DNA from: Gorsachius magnificus
Taxonomy: Eukaryota; Chordata; Aves; Pelecaniformes; Ardeidae
Assembly: GCA_034008185.1 (NCBI GenBank)
Contig: CM067089.1
Location: forward strand, 21,464,213 to 21,528,212
Direction of reading: 5' to 3'
DNA length: 64,000 bases
Positions 57,601 through 64,000 of the stretch are shown here, piece after piece. The stretch's first letter is position 1; each line of letters begins with the position of its first letter. Under the pieces are notes generated by a model. The model had not been told where the DNA came from and did no database searches. It saw nothing but the letters and a program-made list of their open reading frames with translations. Made by a program: the position numbers and the translations under genes.

Positions 57601-60600
57601 AGCACCAGACTCATTATGCAATTGACAGAGATGATGTAAATGTCAACGTTAAGTAAACTTAACTTTTTTCTGCTCTGTTAGACAGCATTGTGAGTTTTGA
57701 GACTCTTTTTTTGTTAATTATCACCGCATTCCTTCAGGCCTATCTTTTTCATCCACTCACCCTTTGTAGAAAAATTAATTGCTTTCAGAAAAAGTTCTGC
57801 CTTGTCTAAAAATAGGCAATACTGGAAAACCTTACTTGCCTCATTTTTCCTCTGAAGACACCAATGGGATTTTTCACATTAATCATGTTTTTTTCTGACT
57901 CAGAACTTGTAGGCTGACGTGATGATATGACCTTATGAAAGAGAAAACTGCAGTTGTGGAAAACATCCGGTAGTACTACATATGTAGTAGTAAGGAAATG
58001 ACTACCTGCAACTAGCATTCTATTAAGAAGATATGTTAATCTGGGTTTATGTTAGCAATTGAAAAATAAAGAGAGGGGAAAAAATGTTATGCAAACAAAA
58101 CCACCAGTGAGCAATTTTCTTCAGAAGCCCAAAATCAAAGCCCTTCCCCAGGTACCCCTTACCCAGCTCCAGCTCAGAGAACTGCTCCAGCCACCTCTGT
58201 TCCTTCCCTACCCACATTGCTCTGTGTTTCCCTTCTCCTGTCCATGCTACCTTTTTTGGACTCGCCCCTCTGTGCTGCATACCCTGAGAATTTAAAGAGT
58301 GAGATTTAAAAATGTCATGGAAGACCTGAGAAGGTGGTCTGCAGATGGAGAAAGTGTTTTTCATAGGAGTGGAATATTTTACTCCTCATTGCTCCTGTAC
58401 ATGGAGAAACAAATTATTATCAATTTAATTCTCCTTAAAGTGAAAAGCAAATATTACATTGTCCATTTAACTCACGTGATTTTTCTAAAACTTCTATGGC
58501 ACCTTTTGAATAATTTTCTTGCTATTTTCTTTAGTCAAAGTTGCAGTGCAGTATAACAAAAGGTGGGGAGGAAGGGAGGAATCCTACAATACAGTAGGAT
58601 CTTGATGCAGTGCAGATATTGATGCTGTGGGCTTGGTTTTCCTTTAGAATATGTGATGCAGCACTGGAAGGAAGATTTTATGTTTGGCTACCAGTTCCTG
58701 AATGGATGCAATCCTGTGCTGATCCGGAGATGCACAGAGATACCCAAGAAGTTTCCCGTGACTATGGATATGGTAGAATGCAGTCTGGAGAGGAACCTGA
58801 CCCTGGAGGAGGAGGTGGAGGTAGGGGTCTGAGTGAGGTTGGACTTCATCTGTCCCTTCTCATATCCTCTAATGTCCAAACCCTGTTCTAACTGCCTTCA
58901 GCCACATCTCCTCTCTTCAGGCTGTATGGTTTGTCATGGCAAAGCTGGTTGCTTCTGCAGACTGGCAACACTTCTGTTGACTGTTTTCTCCTGCTATCCT
59001 GGAGCTGCAGGCCATGCCTTTCTCCAGATCCAGTTAAAGACATGTCACCAGGAGGTGAAGGGTCCTTTTTCAGTGGTTTTGGCTGAAAGGTTAGGGATTG
59101 ACCATTTGCCTCAGAGCGGAAAAGGGCTTCTCCCTTTCCTGGTAGGGTCTCACCCTCTTGTCACCTGCAGGGTTGAACTAACATGCTGAAGAAGAGTTGG
59201 CAAGGGTGGTGCCTTGCTTTTGTTTGTATGATGAGCACCAGGGTCTTGTCAGCTGGCAGCATGAAACTTGTTTGCATCTTAGTGTCACTGCATGAATGCC
59301 AAATACTTCATCGCTCTTTGCTGAAAGGCTCACTATCAGGCTCAGCAGAAACCAGTTTGTGTAAAGGTGCTTGCTTTCTCAACGGCATCACCCCCGAGCC
59401 ACCATGAACAAGGGCAGGCTGGTGGCCGCTCATAACTGCAGGGCACAAGCTAGCCTCTGGCAAAGACGTTCCAACCTTTGTTCTGAGCCTTGCTGCTTGC
59501 ACTCCATTAAAACACATCATGCCTTCTTTTTTTTCCCCCTTCAGCAAGGAAACATTTTCATTGTGGACTATGAGCTGCTGGATGGTGTGGATGCCAACAA
59601 AACAGACCCATGCACAATACAGTACTTGGCTGCACCCATCTGTCTGTTGTATAAGAATCTGGAGAATAAAATTGTACCCATTGCAATCCAGGTGGGCTTA
59701 CTGTCAGGGTCTTTAAAGGGACACATGGCTTGTTGTTTCATCTTAAACATGACTGACTTTGAGTTTCATATTCTTTTTGTATCTTTCAGCTTGGCCAAAA
59801 GCCTGGGCCAGACAATCCCATATTCCTCCCTTCAGATGCCACATATGACTGGCTGCTAGCTAAAATTTGGGTTCGCTCATCTGATTTCCACATCCACCAG
59901 ACAGTGACCCATCTCTTACGGACCCACTTAGTCTCAGAGGTGTTCAGCATAGCGATGTTCCGGCAGCTGCCTGCTGTGCATCCCCTCTTCAAGGTTGGTT
60001 CTTGCATGAAGGGATGAATGTGGGTCAGCGAGGTTAACTTGATAAACCAAAAGGAAGGCCTGGTGATAGCTCAGCTGAGATAGTTTGGGTAGCTGCACTA
60101 GAAAGCAACGCAGAGCTAGCCACCAGAACTTCTAGGACTTCAAACTTTGCACCTGGATGCTGATGAATTCAATCAGAGAATTTTCCTCCTTTCGTTGTTT
60201 GTCCCATTTCACAGCTCTTGGTGCCTCACATGCGGTTCACAATAGCCATCAACACCAAAGCCCGAGAACAGCTTATCTGCGAATGTGGCCTTTTCGACAA
60301 GGTAAGTAATCACTTTTGTGGCCTTTTCAACAAGGCAAGTAATCCCTTTTGAAAATCTTCATTATTCTTCATGGTTCCATATGTGTTTTTAGCCTTTAAG
60401 CATCACATATCGCTTTGTTTCTTGACCTTTCTCCTAAAAGGCAAACATAACTAATACCGCCTGAGAAAGTGGCACACAGAACTGATGCCTTAAGTTAACT
60501 CATTTCTTGTTGTCCTAAAGACGGTATCTTTTACCTCGAAGTTGCCAATTCAGAACTGGCCAATGTCAGTAATGAGTCAGTATCTCAGTTACTCATAGCT

Positions 60601-62275
60601 GATGTGGCTTTGGGGTATGAGTATAGGAGTGCAAGGTAACATAATACACACATACGTCCCTGCACATGTATGCACACAGTTAAGTCCCCGATTTCTTTTA
60701 AGTACTCAGTTATTCATCTTGGGGAAGGGTAGTGAGCAAAAGAATTTGTGATTGCAAAGGCAAATTTGTATCACAGAGAAAGATGTGTAGATGAGGTAGA
60801 TTCCTAAGCCTGCAAATACTTGGGTGTAGATTCCAGCCTGTCTTCCTGAATTGCCATAAGGAGCAGATCTGCCAGGATTAAAACTCAGCTTCATCTGAGT
60901 CAGTGAAACATAGCTGTTCGTCATGGAATGTGGTGCAGCTCTTGGGGCAAATCTGAACATCTGAATGTGACTGCACTGGTATTTAATATGTCACCAGCTC
61001 TTCCTCCCTTGGCTCCACCAACAACGACATGCGGCATTGAGGAACCGCAACAGGTTGGCATGCAGCAGTCTCTGCAGCAACGTGCTAGCAGCAGCTGGGA
61101 AGCCTGGGGAGGTTTCAGAAGTCCTGAAACACGGGCTCTCTCTTTGAAAGGACAACTCTGTCCCCCTTACACCTCTGCACTAAACCAAAAATAGCTTTCA
61201 TGCTCCAGAGTTTTTCACCCAAGGAGAAAAGTGAGGTTAAATCCAGGCACCTTCCTTATCTTCTGTACTTCACTGCTGATTGTGGAGACCCGGCAGGCAC
61301 TCCCACCCCTTTGAACAGAAGCATAATGTCCATGTCCTCTGCACGTGGGATGAGTGCGCGGCTAAGACCCGCTGGCAGGGATCCTGGAGTTCCAGAATTT
61401 GTTGGTTCCAATGTAGATGAACAACCGGCCAGAGGACAGGAAGTGTAAATTGAACACTGCTACACTAGCATCATATGCTAGAAAAGCAAAATTTGGAAGC
61501 TTTTGTGCAGTGATTATCTAAATAGTTTTGTTGTCCTGTTTGTTGTGGACATGCTGTGTTTTCCAGACGTAACGTACCCTGGTCCATCCTCATCAGTAGC
61601 CACCCAGCAGGACTGGCTTAAACTCCAGGGTGGCTAACAGTAGCCTGCATCCCTAAACACACTCTGCTAAACTACTCAGCAGCTGTGCTTTAGCAAAGGG
61701 TGGTTTAGCAAAAGCCCTGTTCTAATACACTGCTGGCTGCCTTCCTTCACACACATGCCAGTTCTTAGCACAGGGCTGGCAGAAAGTGCTTTGGGTTCAA
61801 TACTTCAGTGTTGCTGTACTTTATTACTGTATTCCATTATAAGCAGGTGCTGTACCTATGGAGAAAATGTGAATATCAACAGTGATTCATGGGAGAGGTA
61901 CAAAATCTCTGAAGTCCAAATGCACAGCTGCAGTAGACCTTTGCAGTTTGGTACTTGTGTGTGTAGAGGTGTGGTTCTCTCCTTGAAAAACAGATTCACC
62001 AGCATTTTGAATACCATCTTCTGTGAATTTGGAAAGCCAGTCTTGGCACAAAGTGAATATAATCCTACTGTCCCTGTCTTGCTGTTCTTCCTGCAGGCAA
62101 ATGCTACAGGTGGAGGAGGACACGTACAAATGGTGCAGAAAGCAATGAAGGACCTGACTTACAGTTCCCTCTGCTTCCCCGAGGAGATCAAAGCTAAAGG
62201 GATGGACAGCAAAGAGGATATTCCCTACTACTACTACCGGGATGATGGCATTAAAGTCTGGGAGGCTATAAAGAG
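39534..62275 (+). CDS. ALOX5: ALOX5 (arachidonate 5-lipoxygenase), partial gene, exons 1-10
   Basis: Spliced coding region of 5-lipoxygenase, which converts arachidonate to 5-HPETE and then LTA4, working with FLAP at the nuclear envelope. Ten exons total 1451 nt (483 codons plus two bases) of an expected ~674 codons. All have GT-AG borders and compatible phases. Visible landmarks, counting Met as 1: N-terminal PLAT/C2-like domain with membrane-binding Trp14, Trp76 and Trp103 and Ca2+ ligands Asn44, Asp45 and Glu47; the active-site 'cork' Phe178/Tyr182; and iron ligands His368 and His373. The remaining iron ligands and the C-terminal Ile are in exons 11-14, outside the window. Most residues match mammalian 5-LO, so this is a functional orthologue as far as it goes. 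Confidence 0.98.
39684..46190 (+). other. ALOX5: ALOX5 intron 1, 6.5 kb
   Basis: Non-coding DNA. The first ~100 bp continue the CpG island. Beyond that it is AT-richer and mostly unique. A possible decayed coding-like stretch lies near 43700-44060, listed under rejected items. An imperfect ~38-bp direct repeat is at 45626-45700, and a faint MIR-like segment near 45695-45780. No extra exon is supported. Confidence 0.7.
45626..45700. repeat. Imperfect ~38-bp direct repeat
   Basis: ATCTGAGC..TACAAACATAAAA occurs twice, 38 bp apart, each followed by a 'TATCATT' or 'TACCATT'-like end. Old local duplication in ALOX5 intron 1. Confidence 0.65.
46191..46389 (+). CDS. ALOX5: ALOX5 exon 2 (rest of PLAT domain)
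   Basis: 199 bp between tgctctgtag and gtgaga, phase 0 in, one base out. Encodes [10 protein letters not shown] through R-D-G-R. It contains Trp76 (K-Y-W) and Trp103 (C-Y-R-W-I-T), which with Trp14 anchor the domain to phosphatidylcholine-rich nuclear membranes. It corresponds to human residues ~51-117, with no length change. Confidence 0.97.
46390..48210 (+). other. ALOX5: ALOX5 intron 2
   Basis: 1.8 kb of unique DNA. Nothing recognisable beyond the splice signals. It ends in a good pyrimidine tract (ctctttcccattttacag). Confidence 0.75.
48211..48292 (+). CDS. ALOX5: ALOX5 exon 3
   Basis: 82 bp between cattttacag and gtgaga. Encodes [23 protein letters not shown]... up to a split Arg codon. 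This basic linker joins the PLAT and catalytic domains. Too short and too interrupted for ORF detection. Identified from family sequence and phases. Confidence 0.96.
48293..49811 (+). other. ALOX5: ALOX5 intron 3
   Basis: 1.5 kb of unique sequence. No exon, repeat family or structured element recognised. Confidence 0.75.
49812..49934 (+). CDS. ALOX5: ALOX5 exon 4 (start of catalytic domain)
   Basis: 123 bp between gttttctcag and gtaagt. Encodes [13 protein letters not shown], then D-L-P-R-D-I-Q-F, and ends D-F-I-L-N-Y-S-K plus a split Ala. Phe178 and Tyr182 in F-I-L-N-Y correspond to the human F177/Y181 pair that plugs the active-site entrance of 5-LO and distinguishes it from 12/15-lipoxygenases. 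Both are kept, which supports true 5-LO identity. Confidence 0.96.
50575..50629 (+). other. Foldback: 23-24 nt arms, 8-nt loop
   Basis: Left arm 50575-50597 (starts TCTCATCTCGGAC, ends CCACCAT) pairs with right arm 50606-50629 (starts ATGGTGGGAT, ends GAGATGAGA). There are 22 Watson-Crick pairs, one G-U and one bulged base, around the loop ACTATCAG. In the ALOX5 sense transcript it would form a ~55-nt hairpin of pre-miRNA-like size. Origin could also be an inverted duplication. Confidence 0.8.
51096..51119. repeat. Poly(T) run (24 T)
   Basis: Uninterrupted T run. On the minus strand it would be a poly(A), but no AATAAA or recognisable retrocopy precedes it there, so it is treated as simple sequence. 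Confidence 0.85.
53145..53388 (+). mobile_element. CR1 LINE 3' fragment in ALOX5 intron 4
   Basis: Sense CR1 3' end, ~245 bp, of a different subfamily from the intergenic copies: 'atgagaggtttcagctgaa', 'ggcacaggctgcccagggg', 'tctccttctctggagatatt', 'caacctgctctgagtgaacc', 'ttggactggatgatctctgg', and two terminal ATTCTGTG units. 5'-truncated. It carries no coding capacity. Confidence 0.94.
55143..55212 (+). mobile_element. Ancient MIR/CORE-SINE-like remnant
   Basis: 'gactttgtgcaaatcattca', 'atctctttgggtcactatcc' and 'cctttctgaactggtgctag' follow the order of the MIR core (CTTGGGCAAGTCACTTAACC, CTCTGGGCCTCAGTTTCCTC, ATCTGTAAAATGG). The match is degraded, as expected for such an old amniote element. 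Confidence 0.45.
55566..55672 (+). CDS. ALOX5: ALOX5 exon 5
   Basis: 107 bp between gtcttatttttag and gtgggt. Encodes [17 protein letters not shown], then [17 protein letters not shown] plus a split Glu. This is part of the helix alpha-2 region that covers the 5-LO active site. Phases match exons 4 and 6 exactly. Confidence 0.96.
55673..58647 (+). other. ALOX5: ALOX5 intron 5, 3.0 kb
   Basis: Unique AT-rich sequence with no supported exon or repeat family. A perfect 16-bp palindrome (TACTACATATGTAGTA, 57974-57989) is the only structured item seen. It ends in a short pyrimidine tract. Confidence 0.75.
58648..58820 (+). CDS. ALOX5: ALOX5 exon 6 (regulatory phosphosite region)
   Basis: 173 bp between ttttcctttag and gtaggg, ending in a complete codon (residue 278). 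Encodes [17 protein letters not shown], then [11 protein letters not shown]. Near the end, [10 protein letters not shown] aligns with human L-E-R-Q-L-S-L-E-Q-E, whose Ser271 is the MK2 phosphosite. Here it is Thr272 (Met counted), still fitting hydrophobic-x-Arg-x-x-Ser/Thr. The 3' end is a GGA-rich purine run. Confidence 0.96.
58821..59544 (+). other. ALOX5: ALOX5 intron 6
   Basis: 0.7 kb of unique sequence ending in a long pyrimidine tract (ttttttttccccccttcag). Nothing else recognised. Confidence 0.8.
59545..59691 (+). CDS. ALOX5: ALOX5 exon 7
   Basis: 147 bp, 49 codons, phase 0 at both ends, between ccccttcag and gtgggc. Encodes [19 protein letters not shown], then [11 protein letters not shown] and ends K-I-V-P-I-A-I-Q. 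Core catalytic domain. Very close to mammalian 5-LO. Confidence 0.97.
59790..59993 (+). CDS. ALOX5: ALOX5 exon 8 (iron-binding histidines)
   Basis: 204 bp, 68 codons, phase 0 at both ends, only 98 bp after exon 7, between tatctttcag and gttggt. It carries the lipoxygenase iron-binding helix: [20 protein letters not shown], in which the last two His (368 and 373 with Met counted, H367/H372 in usual numbering) bind the catalytic non-haem iron. It ends L-P-A-V-H-P-L-F-K. No ligand in this segment is lost. Confidence 0.97.
59994..60214 (+). other. ALOX5: ALOX5 intron 8 (221 bp)
   Basis: Short intron with a standard donor and a pyrimidine-rich acceptor (gtttgtcccatttcacag). Nothing else is present. 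Confidence 0.9.
60215..60301 (+). CDS. ALOX5: ALOX5 exon 9
   Basis: 87 bp, 29 codons, phase 0 at both ends. Encodes [20 protein letters not shown] up to C-G-L-F-D-K (residue 424). The donor AAG|GTAAGT is near-perfect. Its last 18 bp plus the donor are duplicated immediately downstream, producing a second potential donor (AAG|GCAAGT at 60335). Confidence 0.97.
60284..60349 (+). repeat. ALOX5: 33-bp tandem duplication across the exon 9 / intron 9 junction
   Basis: Unit 1 (60284-60316) holds the end of exon 9 and the start of intron 9. Unit 2 (60317-60349) repeats it with 3 differences in 33. The second copy's donor has GT changed to GC but keeps the full GC-AG consensus AAG|GCAAGT. The added 33 nt are in frame and stop-free (11 codons). 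Confidence 0.95.
60302..62096 (+). other. ALOX5: ALOX5 intron 9, 1.8 kb
   Basis: Starts with the duplicated donor, then unique DNA. The 88- and 82-codon frames at 60928-61448 look like chance ORFs. The acceptor is cttgctgttcttcctgcag. Confidence 0.8.
62097..62275 (+). CDS. ALOX5: ALOX5 exon 10
   Basis: 179 bp, phase 0 in, 59 codons plus two bases out, between ttcctgcag and gtaaga. Encodes [20 protein letters not shown], then [20 protein letters not shown] and E-A-I-K plus a split codon. The family continues with T-F-T-A-E-V-V, which I could not find in the last 1.7 kb, so exon 11 is outside. Confidence 0.97.
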
Positions 62276-64000
62276 GTAAGAGACTGTAGTTCTAGGAATG
62301 GCTAATAAAGTCACTGCCATGGAGACACAACTTCATTTTCTCTCTGCTTACTTCACTCTTGTGAACAGCACCTGGACTGTTTAGTCATGTGGAGCCTTTT
62401 CCATCCAGCATATCTCATCTGAGGAAAAAGATATAGTCAAGCAAGCACTCACCCTTGAAAGACACTTAATTCCTGCTCTTTTCAGCCCTGTTTTCTTGTA
62501 TTCTGTATTTCAGAAGCCGCTTTATAAGTATGTACTCTTCTATAGGATTTCACAGAGTTTAGTGAGTTGGAATTTAGCTCTGCAAAGGGAATTGAATTAG
62601 CTTTTTTTTTTTTTTTTTTAGCTATGCATAAACCAAGAGAGAACCCAGCTCTCTGAGCCAGCCACGTGAGCTCGTCAAGGTTCTTGTGGAGTGTAAATGT
62701 AGGCTTGGCTTGCATGAGAGAGATGTGCTAAGAAATCAAATAAATCAGGCATTAACTGATTTGAGCAAAACCTTTTTTAAAATGCCTTAAAATTGCAAGG
62801 CCCAAGTTTTGTCAGGCAGGGCAGCAATTCTGAGTCAGGAGAGGTACTGCAAGGCTGTTCTACCATACAAACACGGCTCCTTTTCAGATGTGAAACACTG
62901 CCTCGGAATGGAATGGTTCATGTGTTTTTTATTCTACCGTGGCATTTCATTTAACAAACATCATATTTTTGCGTGGCATAAGTTGCTTGCTAAATATGCA
63001 GCTGTTCCTGGTCATGTGGCTTTTGAAAAGCACGTTCATTAAAAATCAGATCTTTTGTGTACACAAAGTAGGGGGTTTATAATGCAAGTATAATGTTCAA
63101 AGTGTGGGGTACATCTTTGTCTCCTGTGTTTTCTCTGTGTTTTGGCAAGGGGTTATCTTGCAATATTTCCTGCAATTGTTAGTGCCCATATGAGAGAAAA
63201 GGAAGTTAGAACTTTTCTGTAGTTGTTTTTTTGATGTAGTCTGCATTTTGTCCTTCTCTTTCCTGTGCTTTTGTCACTGATTGAGGTATGCCTTTTCAAA
63301 TACCAGGTAGAAAATTAGCCAACCCAATTTAGTTTGATCATTTGTGGGTGCTAACGTAGCTGGAGGAAGATGTTACACTGCCTCAGACTTGGCTGAGAGG
63401 TTCTTCATAACTGAATAATTTGGTTTATAAATGGTGTGGGCAGTATCCTTTTGAGTGCATGATATCCTGACACACGAACCCACGGTCATGCATGTGTCTT
63501 GTCACCATGAATCTCCTACACTCTGCAGGGGTGTCAGTCTCCCCTCTTTTGGTGAAGTAACTTCTATCCTGAGCATTGCTTCACATGTGGTAGATGGCCT
63601 AGACTTGAGAGTGCTGATAAGGGCATCCCTATAGAAACACTGAGTGTCACACGGCAAATTTTTAAACACCTCTTCTAATACTCATCTTTTTATTGCTGAT
63701 CTAACTGCAGGTAGATATTCCAACCCAAAAGACCTCATCCACACTTCATATACTGATTTATATTTATGTGGAAGGAGGTTTAAAACACTGCCATTGTGTA
63801 AAAGAAGGATTACCTTCTATGTGCATTCGGCACAGGTGCCAGGTGATGGAGGCAGAGCTCATGCAGGGCATCTTTATCACTGCATGTTGCAGGATATTTC
63901 TGTTCTTTTGGCTTCCTCTGGAAATTACTTAAACTCTTGGTGTTTATGCAGTTGTTTGTCTACCTCAATAACAACTCTTGTCTTGGTTGGCTAATAGAAA
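62276..64000 (+). other. ALOX5: ALOX5 intron 10 (5' portion)
   Basis: Unique intron sequence to the window edge, with an 18-T run at 62602-62619. The 116-codon frame at 63644-63994 does not match lipoxygenase exon 11 and lacks splice support. Confidence 0.75.
62602..62619. repeat. Poly(T) run (18 T)
   Basis: Simple mononucleotide run in ALOX5 intron 10. No retroelement is recognisable beside it. Confidence 0.85.

Noticed and set aside
57974..57989. Perfect palindrome TACTACATATGTAGTA
   Set aside because: Short and without a loop. No known binding site, and compatible with chance in 64 kb.
1..64000. CRISPR arrays, operons, tRNA/rRNA genes, endogenous retroviral genes or LTRs
   Set aside because: None seen. 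The intron-exon structure and CR1 repeats show a vertebrate genome, and no retroviral motifs or paired LTRs were recognised.

Overview
The window is vertebrate nuclear DNA and most likely from a bird. It holds widely spaced exons with canonical GT-AG introns, two TATA-less GC-rich islands, and CR1-type LINE fragments carrying the ATTCTATG/ATTCTGTG-like 3' ends typical of birds and other sauropsids. No bacterial, organellar or viral genes were seen. The species cannot be fixed from the sequence. Only two host protein-coding genes can be supported, both on the + strand and both partial. Most other open frames are chance ORFs in introns or intergenic DNA.

Layout. Positions 1-24873 carry the 3' part of MARCHF8 (MARCH8), a membrane-bound RING-CH E3 ubiquitin ligase. 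Five constitutive coding exons lie at 3472-3522, 14766-14845, 17946-18126, 21936-22083 and 24569-24873. An 846-bp in-frame cassette exon at 15142-15987 produces the long isoform. The first coding exon or exons lie upstream of the window. A long 3'UTR follows, probably reaching the AATAAA at 29460. Positions 29.5-39.4 kb are intergenic. This stretch has a CpG island at about 34.07-34.62 kb with a near-consensus CTCF site, an antisense CR1 remnant, and a NUP50 retropseudogene whose poly(A) tail runs directly into a 5'-truncated CR1 in the same orientation. From 39534 to the end the window carries ALOX5 (arachidonate 5-lipoxygenase) exons 1-10, about 483 of roughly 674 codons. Its promoter is GC-rich with an upstream ~32-bp minisatellite. 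The remaining exons lie beyond the window.

How the genes work. MARCHF8 ubiquitinates membrane proteins such as the transferrin receptor, MHC class II and CD86 in the endosomal pathway. ALOX5 oxygenates arachidonate to start leukotriene synthesis at the nuclear envelope. They are neighbours rather than a pathway. The head-to-tail order seen here differs from the convergent order I recall in human.

Most notable observations: (1) the NUP50-poly(A)-CR1 chimera, which looks like template switching during CR1 retroposition; (2) a 33-bp duplication of the ALOX5 exon 9 donor that makes a second, GC-type donor preserving the reading frame; (3) a MARCHF8 cassette exon that rebuilds the first zinc-binding cysteine of the RING-CH domain; (4) a 23-bp-stem foldback in ALOX5 intron 4; and (5) an orphan CpG island with a CTCF motif between the genes.
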